Shown one piece after another: positions 21,771 to 32,648 of a DNA stretch of 64,000 bases. A program made the translations under genes and the position numbers. Source of the DNA: Plantago major (taxonomy: Eukaryota; Streptophyta; Magnoliopsida; Lamiales; Plantaginaceae); contig CM048841.1 of NCBI GenBank assembly GCA_026545765.1, forward strand, positions 65,299,354 through 65,363,353, read 5' to 3'. Positions within the stretch are counted from its first letter, which is position 1; each line of letters begins with the position of its first letter. The notes below the pieces were generated by a model. It was not told the DNA's origin. It made no database searches and saw only the letters and a list, made by a program, of their open reading frames with translations.

Positions 21771-23283
21771 GTGCATTAGCATCCTGTATCAATTTCTCAG
21801 TTTGATTGAAAATCACTGAGAAAATATCGAAAAGGAATGCAAAATTAACGTGTTTTCGGGCACTTGTGGACACGCAGATCTTTGATTTTTCGCATTGGGT
21901 TCCTGCGTTTTCTCGTAGGTTCCATATTTTGTTTTCAGTAATCGTGTTTGTTAAATCTAGTTAGTCTGTTGATTTGAATGCTCGATGATGATTCATTTGC
22001 TTTAACCACACCGAATAGAAATACTGATGTGTTGAGGAAATCATGACTTGGCTTCCTTTCTGGAATTGCTTGGTTATTGCTTTATGAATCTCTTCTATAT
22101 CTTGATCTGTTAATGACTATTGGATTATCACTATTAATCTAATCTTCATTTCTTTCTAGATATAGATCAGATTAATTCTGTGACTGAGCTTAGTACGATT
22201 GTCATAGTTGTTTCATGACGGAATTTACCCATCGGTTTTTTCATGTGGATTAAATAATGGCCTTTTTCTGAGAGCTTTTCTTTTGTAATCTGTCATTGGA
22301 AGTTATTTTATTTTATTTCATTTTATTTTATTTTTATTTAATTAGATAATGTTTTCTCAATTTTTTTATTCATTCTGATTCTGATTTATTGGGAAGTGGG
22401 GAGTTTTTTTTTTTTTTTGGGTTATTTGGTTCTGACTTCTTATAGTACAATTTTTCATAATCCAATCAGTTCACAACAAGACTTAAATAAGATTGCTGAA
22501 GTGATATTATTTTACGGAGCATCATTAGCTTAGCGACTATCACAACAAGATTTAATAAGGTTACTAGTGTTTCCCTTGAGGCCCAAACACTAGTAACCCT
22601 AATTACCAGAGTCTTTTCTCCAATATAATGGCTGGTTGTCTCAATCCCCAATTCTTACCCCCTACTCGTTTCTTCTTCCTTTTCGTATGAAAATCACTGA
22701 CGAATTCACAACCAGTATTGTTCAATTGAATCTCTAGTTCATCTGATTCATGTAAAAAAAGCTCAATTTTTAGTTTTAACCATTGATTATATTATACATC
22801 ACGCGCAGCCTTAAGATCGCCTTCCACAATCTATGAATGGAAGCGTTTTGAGTCATAGCCGCGCTATATTAAATCCCATCCACAAACACGCATGAATTCT
22901 CATCTACATTCTGTACATGTGAGTTTTCGAGTTTGTGTTTATGGTTTCTTCTCAAGGGTTTTCCTTTTGAAGATCTCCATTTCTTACCCAGCTGAATGAA
23001 TCTGGAGGCTTCTTGCTGATCCAAAAATGGATTGCGAAACGTATGTCTCTAAGATTTAGTTGGGAACAATACTACTTTTCTGTTTGGTTTTTCTGATTAT
23101 TGATTTTGTTAAAATTGGTATGTGCTGTTTGTGGATTAAGTGTGTGTTTACAGATGCTTTTAATTGTGCCTTTTTATCTGCTTCTGGATTTTTTCATTCA
23201 CCATTTTTCATAAAAGTTTTAAAGTTTATTTTAACAAAAAGTTACCATCAGATAAAAAGTAGTTTAAAATTATAAAAGCAGAA
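21771..23283. other. AT-rich sequence, no gene recognised
   Basis: Intron-like T-rich sequence. No domain-bearing frame is seen. Short runs of T (22404-22422) and local repeats only. Confidence 0.5.
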
Positions 23284-23708
23284 GTTTTAGCTTGTATTTT
23301 CAAATGCTTAAAAAAGTGTTTTTATAATTTTAAAGTAGTAAAATCATTTTTTTAGTGTTTTATATTATAATTTTGCTGCAACTTTTCTGAAAAAAAGTAT
23401 GTAACTTCAATAGCTAATTCTTAAGTATTTTTTTTTTTCAATTAAAAATAACTAATTGAATTAATTTTTGCAAACACTAAAATTTTTGATTTTACAATTT
23501 TAAGTTATTTTATATATGATATATCAAACACTACTTACTTTTTCTTAAAATCAATTTTAATCAATTTTCATTATAAGGTGATAAAAAAATACAAGTAAAA
23601 GCATTTGCAAACACACACTTGGTGTTTGTAAAATTTAATTTAGTTGTTTTTAATTAAAAAAAAAAAAGCTAGTCCAGAGAAGTTGCACAAAGCAGAAGTT
23701 GTGATATA
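23284..23708. mobile_element. left part of an AT-rich palindromic MITE split by LINE-1
   Basis: AGTTTTAGCTTGTATTTTCAAATGC and the following TTTTATAATTTTAAAGTAGTAAAA match the reverse complement of the sequence at about 39315-39375, on the far side of the LINE-1/SIRE-A insertion. The two parts would form inverted termini of one element of about 500 bp once the 15.6-kb insert is removed. Low complexity limits certainty. Confidence 0.45.
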
Positions 23709-24289
23709 TATATTTTTTTTTGAACAAGTAAAATTTCATTAATGAAATAAGAAAAGGAGCTCAAAGCTCAATACAAGGTACAGCAGTACACAGTAAACTA
23801 GCACAAAGAAATTACTCCCTCTATTTCAGAAAAAGTGTTACATTTTACTATTCTGCGGTCAACTATCTCTGTGTTTGACTATAATTTACTCTTAAACGAT
23901 ATTAATAAATAAATTATTAAAATTATATAATAAAAATTTAGTAATTAAATTTTTATTATATGATTTTATTAAATTATTTACTATTATCGTTTATGAGTAA
24001 TTTGTGGTCAAATTCGAATACAGTTGACCGGTCAAAGTCAAAATGTAACACTTTTTTGAAATTGAGAGAGTATAAGATTTCTTCATAATCAAATGGTAAA
24101 GAAAGAAATCTATGTGAATCCTTTGTAAATTGATGGCATAGATCATTCCGACGTATATGCTGGACTTTAAAATCAGAGAAATGAGAAAGAGTTTGACGAA
24201 CTGCAGCATACACATTATCATTGGAAGCTCTAGTAGTAGTTTTTTGTTGGAGATTTTTAACAACCAGTAATGCAGAGCTATAAACTATT
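23709..24289 (-). pseudogene. LINE-1 3' end: RNase H fragment and 3' UTR
   Basis: On the minus strand the sequence encodes IVYSSALLVVKNL...RASNDNVYAAVRQTLSHF and SDFKVQHIRRND, like the RNase H-type C-terminus of plant L1 LINEs. A Stowaway MITE interrupts it. The 3' UTR ends GAAATTTTACTTGTTCAAAA with an A-rich tail at about 23709-23722, typical of L1 elements. A 17-bp target duplication with one mismatch (GCAGAMGTTGTGATATA) lies at 23692-23708 and 39280-39296. That pairs this end with the RT fragment at 38952-39279. Confidence 0.7.
23813..24072. mobile_element. Stowaway-like MITE in LINE-1
   Basis: The inverted termini TACTCCCTCTATTTCAGAAA and TACTCTCTCAATTTCAAAAA share the long inner match AAGTGTTACATTTT. 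The element is flanked by TA on both sides. The interior is palindromic. It belongs to a different subfamily from the copy at 1258-1515. Confidence 0.88.
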
Positions 24290-25939
24290 TTACAAGACTA
24301 AAGGGGGGTGAATAGTCTTTTAAAACTTTTGTCGATAAAAACTATTTTCAGATATCTGAATAGATATCTGATACTTAGAATCAGAGCGCGGAAGACTTAA
24401 TAAAGATAAGTGCAGCAACAGTTAATATGTGTGTGTTGCTGAAATGTAAATACAGAAAGGTAAATAACACAGCAAGTATAGTGGTATCTGGAGGTGGCGT
24501 AATCCTCCAACTAATCCACTTCGATCTATCAGAGACCTAGAATTCACTAGAACAGATAATTGAGTTCACCTTATAATAATCGTATTCTAAGATTCTTAAC
24601 AATTGGTTTCCAACCAAATGTTCCCCCTGAGTTGTTCCCAGACTTTCACAGCCAAGTACTTCCTATACTCAGAAATCTTTGAGTTATTCCCTAGCTTCCC
24701 AAGCTAAGTACTTCCTATACTCAATAACCTTGGAGTTATTCCTTAGTTTCCCAAATCAAGTACTTCCTATACTCCGATAAGTTTGGAGTTATTCCCTGAT
24801 TTTTCAAACTAAGTACTTCCTGTACTCCACGCCAGTTATGGTGTTGGTTTTGGTTTGAGTTGTCAGATGAGCTTCTTTAATAACTTATTCAGTTATTCAG
24901 ATAGCTCTGTGAATCAAGGTACTTAATACACTTTACAGCGTATGGTATCTTGTTCGATTTTACTGACCCAAGTCTTATGATATCTGTTTAAGAGAATGAA
25001 TCTCAGATAGTTGATCTTTAGGATCAGGACACTTAGAACTTCAGTGTTACTCAAGATCAAATGCTTTGGTCGCAACAGAAAGCTTTGTGAGTAAGTAAGT
25101 TGCTTTGAGAGAGTAAGATGTTGACGTGCTTTTATGCGATCAAGGTGTGTCTAAGGTATCTTCTCAAGCAAGCCTAAGTGTTGATATTTATAGATGAATT
25201 TAAGCCGTTTGAATAGTATCCGTTTAAATTCAAACTATTGATATCTGTATAATCAGAGTGTGTCTTGTCTTCTTCTTGGAAGTCGCTGCTTTTATTCGAC
25301 ATCTCCGTCTGCGCATTAAATGCATCAGACTATACTCTTTGTCCTGTAGTGTCAATGGAACTATGCTTTATATCAGAGACTAGTGTTATCTGATTCTTTG
25401 CACGTCCTTATCTTCAATCTTCAGATACCACTTGTATTTATTGAAACAACTTTGTTTGCAATATATATGTTTCTTTTCGTAAACGTGGTTAAAGCTCAAG
25501 GTATCCGAGAATAGATATATGGACACTTTCCTTGTTTTCAGATATGTCTCTTATTTCTCGATATCTCTTGTGACAGCTTTGTTTAAAACTATTCGTGTCT
25601 TCAAGATATCGGCTAAGGTATCCGAAAAGCCAAGAATCTTGTGCGCTTTCTTCAAGTCTTCAATGTCGTTGAGCTTCACTCGGATGTCTTCTTCTTCTCT
25701 TTTCATAAAATAAAAATTACATTTTGAGACCTAACATCCTATACAAGATTAGCTAGACTATCATACTTAGTGAGTTTCCTCTTTTACAATGTTCAAGTGA
25801 ACCAAGAGTACTAATCACCTTTCTGAGACTAAGATAAGTCATCATGTTACTGATCAAAACTAAACAGATATTCTTAACAAAAAATCTAACAAAATTCCTA
25901 ACAAATTTCTCAAGAAATTTCCCAACAAATTTCCCAACA
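24290..25939 (-). repeat. SIRE-A 3' LTR
   Basis: It aligns along its length with 37307-38951 (for example GGGGGGTGAATAGTCTTTTA at 24303 and 37343). A TATA box is at 25184-25193 (minus). On the minus strand it starts TGTTGGGAAATTTG right after an AAAAAGGGGGAAATT polypurine tract (25940-25955). The start has three tandem TGTTRGGAAATTT-like words where the 5' LTR has fewer. Its terminal TGTTGGTCCAG end is not recognisable. Confidence 0.88.
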
Positions 25940-26306
25940 AATTTCCCCCTTTTTGATCAGTCAACGATGACTATCTTTACCTATTACAAATATGAGTGAA
26001 CAATCCAACACTTAATCTTTTCATAAGATCTTCAAATTAATTTAATTAAGTGCAGAAAGTAGACATCAACCAAATCACAAGGTGTGATCTTTGCTGACAA
26101 GTTATCTTTTATAGAATACTATATGAGAGTAAGTTCTTCAGATAAGTTACAACTAAAGATTACAGATAACTTTAATACATGATACAGTTAAGCTCAGCCA
26201 GCAAAAATACAAAACTACATAGTAAATTAGGACAACAGGAGTGACCAAGCTCCAAGTAAACATCCTAATAAACTAGTCTTCAAGTCTTCAACAGTGTTTC
26301 TGTGGA
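25940..26306 (-). other. SIRE-A polypurine tract and 3' untranslated part
   Basis: The polypurine tract AAAAAGGGGGAAATT (minus) directly precedes the 3' LTR. The remaining 350 bp between it and the last accessory frame carry no recognisable coding sequence. Confidence 0.7.
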
Positions 26307-29300
26307 TCAGTCTGTAAATTTCCTATCTCCAAACCTTTTGATGTCATCAGAATAGTCATAGAGAAGAGTTCTGACAAGCATCTCTGTGTCTCTAGCAAAT
26401 CCACAGACCTCTTTGTAGGTTTTGGTAGGATTTTTCTTGGCAAAATGCTTGACCCATAGGTACTTTCCCCACTTCCAGGCATGCTCTATTCTGATATCTG
26501 AAAGCTTGAAGTATTCATAGATAATCTTCAGATATCTGATGTCACCCTTGTATTGATCTTCAGTTAGATAGAACGATTCATAGGGTTCCACAGCGAGTCT
26601 TGGTCTTGTGCCTGTTCCAGTAATGTTCAGAATTTTGTGCACATCATCTGGCTTTCCATATGGACATTCATCAGAGAGGTCCTTTCTCATGGCTTCAGTT
26701 CTCTTGACAATTTCAAAATCTAACCATGCTTTGATATGATTGGTGTTGATCAAGGTAGGTTTATCTTTTTTCCATGCCAAAAGTTGTTTATGGATTGGTT
26801 CTGGAAATCTTGAATTTACCAATAGATGCTTAAGTTCCAGAATCCAATAGCCATTTTTCTGATTGATGCACTCAGAGAGAGGAATCATTGTCATACTTCA
26901 CATACTCTATTTTGGCTTCTTCCGCCCGAGTGGAAGTTGACTTTGTCTTTGCTCGCCTCACCGTTCCTTCTCTGTCTTGAATTCTCTTTGGGGTTGTTGC
27001 TTGAAGAACTACCACCCTGGATAGACTTGGTATTTCCAGAGGGTGTTTTAGCTGCTAGTGGCTTTGCAGCTATGGGCCAGTTAGGCTTTCAATTTTGCTT
27101 TTTCTGTGAAGAGGAGCTTCATCTTCTTCAGTTTCCTCATCATTATCAAGATTAGATCTTGTGAGAGTTTTACAACCTTCTTCATTGCCCATGGACTTGA
27201 TTTGATCTTCTTCTTCTTCTTCAGAAGATTCATCAATCCCTTTAACTTGTCTTCTCCTTGGAGCCTTGGTACTCCTTGGAGGTTTCTGTGCCATGGCCCT
27301 TGTTATCATTTTGGTTCATTCAGTAGGTTTCTGGGAAGCAGCTACTATTTGCAAAGCAGCTTGGCTTGAGGAGGGTTCATTGATTCTGAGTGGTGGCTGG
27401 GAAGTTTTTCTTCTTCCTTTCTGAGCCACACCAGCTCCAGATCTCTTTTTGTTTGCTTCTCCTTCTTCCCATTCCCCCTGACTTTGAGGTCCAGATTTGT
27501 ACATTCTTTCCCCCTTAGTCATTGTTGGCTGACTCAATCTCATAAAGGAATCTGAGAGAGAGTTGAAGTGCCCTTGTAAATAATTATAGGCAGTGACCAA
27601 CTTCTGAAGTTCGGCTTTGAGCTCCTGATTTTGCTTGATAAGTCCATTGTCATTATCAGTGAGCTCTGCCAATGGGCCTAGGATGGCATCTGCTTTTCCA
27701 GCAGTGTAACTTGCCTCTTGAAAAGCTTTTTCAGCTAAAGACGCATCATCGTCCCTTATCATTCCCAGATCTTTCTGAGCAATGACTATGCTAGTGGTTC
27801 TCTAAGTGATGAGCTCAGTGAACTTCCTCATTTCAGAGGGGACGGAGGCAATTACTTCCTTGTTCTGTGAAGACATCTCCTTTTTAAGTTGTGTCAAGAT
27901 TGACACTGCTCATGTATTCATGGAGTGGACGTTTGGCGGTTCTTGAATATTGTAGGAGCAATCTTTCCTTTTCAAGTGAGAAACCGATAAATGTTCATTG
28001 CGTTACGCCAAAGTCTTGTCTTCTTCATCATCTGAGTAATCAGCCCAGTGATCTTCATCCTCTTGGACATTTTCATCGATTGTATCGAGTCCAGCAACCA
28101 TCTCAGAGATTGGTTTCTTTCCTTTCTGGGAGGAGGATGGTACTTCTTTTGAAGATGATGCAGCCTTAGCATCATGCTTGACTTCAGATACTTCTTCAGT
28201 ATCGAGATCTTTGGTGATATCATGCACAACATCCCGTAGCTCTTTAACCTCAGAGTAAGCAATCATTTCTTGTAAGTACTGATCTTGTAGTTGATCAAGC
28301 TTGTCTCTGGATTTAGCTATTTGATCTTCCAGTTGAAGATGGAGTAGTCGTTGTTCTTCTTCCAACAGTTGTCTGAGTTGAGCACTTCTGGTTTGAGTGT
28401 TTAATATTTTCTGATTGGTTTCTTCAGAAAGCTCAACTACTTTTTCAGTAGTAACTGCGTGTTGGTTAGAAGATGGATAAGTAGATTTCTGAGGAGATGG
28501 AGACGGAGATTTCTGTGAAGTCTTCTCAGTTTGCTTTTCAGCAGCTGAGGCATTGTTTCTCTGTGAAATTCCTCCGGTCCCTGGTGCAGGGGCATCATCA
28601 TCATCCTTTTTGTCGTCATCCTTTTGGTGATGGTCAGTGGGAGGTTCATCAAAGTAATTTTCATTCATTTCTTCCTCCTCATCATCTTCAGATACAAGAT
28701 TGATCACTTCCGGGATAGTGATCTTCTGCCCATTAACTTCTTCTTGTTCAGAAGGTATAAATTGCAGAGTCTGGGGCAGGACTGGCTTGAATGCCATCTG
28801 TAATCTTGTCTGACCATCTGCCTGTTCAAAGGCATGTATCAAACTATGCGCCACTTCTTTGGAGAAATCCTTATGCAATAAGGTCGCAACTGTGTACTGT
28901 TTGATAGGGAACATTGCATGGATGTAAGTCTCCAAGTCAAGAGCTCGTGCTCGTCTGATTGGTTGATCTGTGATTCTCAATATTTCAGAGAGATCAGAGC
29001 ACCTTAACTTCTGCCATTTCTTGAAGCATTGAATATGCTTTGGCAGGGTGTGAGCTTTGAAGAAGTGAAGTAGGTCCCTTGTCTCTTCAATGGGAACCTG
29101 CTTTGCATCTGTTTGAGCCTGAAAGAAAGAGTTGTGAGTGAGCTTCAAAACTTTTGTAGATATCTGAGTAGAAGTGTAGTTTAGTTTCTGTGTTACCTGA
29201 GTAAGTACTTCAGGCTCAGAGACTTGTTCTACTGAGACAATTGGTGTCTCAGATATCTTGTTGTGAGGTGGAGACTTTGAAGTCTGGTTCTCAGCAACCT

Positions 29301-31797
29301 TTCTTTCTCGAACCTGAGAGGAATACAATACTTAGGAAATAGTTTGAAAGAATCTATGCATAAATATGCTTTTAATGAATTCTGATTTGTGCTACTTACT
29401 TCCTCAAAAGGAAGCTCAGATTCATTTTTCTCAGAAGCTTGTGCAGTTTCTGGTGTTCTTTCGAGTGATGTTGCCTTGGGGGCTTCATCAATTTCCATTG
29501 ATGCAGGGGAAGTCGCAACTTTATCCCCTAGCATTTCTACTTCTGAAATAGCCTGTAAGTAGAAAGTATTGAATATTAGAAGAGATAAAAGATAACCCAA
29601 GATGAAGAATACTTGTCACTTGATTGTCATATACCTTCATGTTAGAAGGCTCAGTGATGTGTTCTTCAGAAACCTTGTTGGTCTCTGGGTTTGTCTCTGG
29701 CATTTCTGCCTTATCTTCTTCCATCTCAGTTGGAGCCTGTTAGAAACATTTTTTAACATGAATGAGCACATTAACATTTTTACTGAAAAATTAGTTCTCT
29801 TTAAGAATCATTTACCTGTGGCACAGGCTCAGATTTCTCAAGAGTTGAGGTTGAAGGGACCTCTTTTTCAGTATCTGAGGCAAGCTTCTCAGCTTCCTCT
29901 TGTTTCTGCGTTTCTAACTCAGCGTGAGCAGTTTCAGGCTGATTGGTCTCTGGAACTTGTGACCTTTCTATACATTGGTCGTCTTGTCCCAGTGCAGTTT
30001 CTTTGTTTGAAGTTTCTGGTACTTCACACCTTTCCTGAGTATGCAACTTAGTTGCCTCCCCTGGTTGATCATTCTGAGTAGATGTCTCAGTTTGATCCCT
30101 CTCAGTGAGTTGGGGAACCTGCTCATTTGCAGGATTTTCTTCAGCATACTGTATTGCTGGTAATTCGAAATGGAGTTCATTTACCATTTCATCAACCACT
30201 TGTGGCTGTTGTGGTTGTGCGGAAGCGTAAGATTGATCAAGAGAATGTTCTTCCGATTTTAGATGTGGCGTTTCCATCAAGATTCGCCAAAGACTAAAAT
30301 ACCACTCATCAGGGCTTTTTGAAGTTGTGCAAGAGAAACATTCCCTGATGATGTGTTTGCACCAACAACCTTTGCTATAGGTTCAGCAACCTGTGGTGTA
30401 GGTTCTTCTTCAGATACCTTACCACCAGTTACTGTTTCAGTAACCTTAGCCCTCTTTGTTCTTTCTAGGACTTGAGAGATGACTAGTTCATCATCTTCAT
30501 CGTCAGAGCTCTCATCAGCATTGGGAACTGATTGGTCCATTATTCCTGCGGTTTCTGCAGATGGGGCTTGGTGCTTTTCACCACTTTTGGCAGCATTTAT
30601 GAGTTCATCAGCAAGGCTTTCTGCATTAGTCGCAACATTTCTGAAAGCACTTTCTCTTGTTGAGTCTACTTGTTCAGTAGTTGATAACTCTTTTGCAGCA
30701 TTGATGAGTTCATCTGCCTTTATCAGTTCATCGGCAATGCCTGCAGATATCTGAGAATTGACAACCTCTTTGGGTGTGTCTTCTGATTTGCCAGCAGACT
30801 TCTTTCTTGAAGTTCTGGGCTTCTTGGTCGCAACCTTTTCTTCAGATATCTTTTCAGACTTTCGCTTCTTAGGACCTTTCTGAGACCCAGTAACCTTTTT
30901 CATCAAATTTGTATACTCATATTTATAGAGTAAGTTATTGTTGGCTATTTCAAAGCCTCTCGAGCTCAATGCCAAGCTTTTCCAAAGAAGTAGCATATCT
31001 TCGACCATATCCTACGGTGGCCTTCGCTCAGCTAGTCCTTTGGTAATCTTAGGCTCAAAGCCTTGAATCTTCTTCACAAACTTCGAAAAGGCATTTTCCC
31101 GCTTAAAAGGGTTTTCCAAATTTTGTCTTGTTGATTCAAGAAGAACATCATCATCCACCGTTTCGCTTATCCGTCAAGACCTCCTTGTAGACCATCAAAG
31201 CATCTGTGAAGAATGCAAGCCAGTACATCCCAGTGAACCATTAGATGTCTGGTTCGGATGCCAGCAAGCTTGAACTCAGTGGGTGTATCTGATTTTTCAA
31301 GATCACACACGTCACTGTAAAGTTCTTTAACACCTTCAAGGAGTTCCTCATCCTTGGTGTTTATTTCAAAATCCTTTCCAAGATTTTGAAACTCAAACAA
31401 CTTACAGAAAGTTGTTAAGTCCTGAAGGATTTCCTTTCCTTGGACTGAGGTTTTGATAGACACTATTTCAAAGGCCTTGAAAACACATGAAATAATCTCG
31501 AGTTGTTGTAAAATTCCAACACATCGAGTGATGAAATTCCACTTGGGCGAGCAGATAGAAAACCCTTGATTTGTGCCTTTTCAAGCATGTCAAGAATCAA
31601 TTTTCTATCAGTTTGGTTCTCTATTGCAGCAGTGAGGTAATCCTCAACCATGGCACCACCCCAAATCATTCTGTGACTTGAAGTCCAATGGTCGATTAAA
31701 ACTCCTACCAAATGGTTGTTTACAATAACCAACTCGTGCTTGCTTTTCAAAGCAGTGGAGGTTTGGGATTTCGTGTTGAAGAGTTCTTGGAGGCCAT
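26307..31797 (-). pseudogene. SIRE-A accessory (envelope-position) coding region with intron-like gaps
   Basis: The region starts at the ATG at 31797 (MASKNSSTRNPKP), with a frameshift soon after. The N-terminal part (31750-31167: GGAMVEDYLTAAIENQTDRK, then SARPSGISSLDVLEFYNNSR) resembles accessory proteins that follow pol in SIRE-type elements. Next come a basic KR-rich segment (30940-30780) and long acidic, Glu/Thr/Pro-rich low-complexity parts (30280-28003) with a Gln/Leu coiled-coil stretch near 28400-28270. The end is a 195-residue globular-looking piece (26894-26307: WILELKHLLVNSRFPEPIHK). No signal peptide or membrane segment was evident. Several frames are shifted, but between 30280 and 28003 the frame is kept across four GT-AG gaps of about 80 bp. 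Function unknown; the envelope label refers to position only. Confidence 0.6.
29119..29815 (-). other. four phase-0 GT-AG intron candidates in the SIRE-A accessory region
   Basis: Candidates are 29815-29737 (79 bp), 29634-29553 (82 bp), 29399-29314 (86 bp) and 29196-29119 (78 bp). Donors are GTAAATG, GTATATG, GTAAGTA and GTAACAC. Acceptors are CTAACAG, CTTACAG, CCTCTCAG and CTTTCAG. The first three contain in-frame stops, while the fourth is open throughout. The exons between them are 102, 153 and 117 bp, all multiples of three, and all junctions fall between codons. Three of the four downstream exons begin with GCT (Ala). Removing all four leaves one open frame from 30280 to 28003. Confidence 0.65.
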
Positions 31798-32648
31798 CTC
31801 TTTATATAGTGTAGGATTTGAAATTGGTGTTTGAAAGAGATTTGATTCGGTGATTCTTTTCGTAAAACTTAATCTTGATTTCAGAGATTGTAGAGGTTTG
31901 CAGAGAATCAAGAGAAGGATTTGCTATTTTTCAGAAGATGAATTTCGGATTAGGCAAAAGTGATTTCATTTGCCAAAATCCTATATATATAGCAGTTGAA
32001 TCCCAATGCATAAATACATACAAATTGATTTTGTGTATGCGTATCCGTGATTTGCAAACAAAGCGTGAGCAAAAGCTAGTTCGGCATTAAATGCTTAGTG
32101 GGCCATGTCTCAATTTCAATACCCACTATTTATCGTGAATTAATTTCCACCGCATGATCAATCGCTTAATTTCATCGAGGGTCACCATTGCTTATTCAAG
32201 AATGATCACAATCAACAAGTGTAATTGTGCCCATTTAATGAATTTTGGCGACTTGCTATCCGAATCACAATTGTATGACCAAGGACACCGTCAGATCTCA
32301 ACTGCTTTTATACTTAGGATTTTTCCAAGTTTTTCATCAAGATAGAAATAATGCGAGTTTCAAGAGAGTAGTTGATCGCAGATAGTTATACTATTCTCTT
32401 TGTGTTCCCTGCTTATAGAGTGATTCGGATATCCGAGTTCCGCCTCGTAGATCTTAAGCTATCTTTTGCTCTTTAGCCTTTTGACTTACGGATACCTGCT
32501 CCAGCTTTTCTTTCTTTCTCTTTACGGATACCTTCCAGATACCTCTTCTCTGGATGCCCGCTCCAGATACCTCTTCTCTGGATGCCTGCTCAGATACCGA
32601 ACTCTTCGTTCATTGGTAGTTCCATTAGTCCAAGACTATGTCTTAAGG
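31798..32648 (-). promoter_or_regulatory. SIRE-A spacer between pol and accessory region, with possible internal promoter
   Basis: On the minus strand CTATATATATAGG lies at about 31992-31980, roughly 185 bp before the accessory ATG, and a second TATATAAAG lies immediately before the ATG (about 31809-31801). The first would give a normal-length leader. A tandem duplicate of a CCAGATACCTCTTCTCTGGA word lies at about 32535-32590. The spacer has no coding domain. Confidence 0.4.

Noticed and set aside
21980-22060. C/D snoRNA candidate (TGATGA ... CTGA)
   Set aside because: C- and D'-like boxes can be picked out, but there is no closing D box with terminal stem at a sensible distance.
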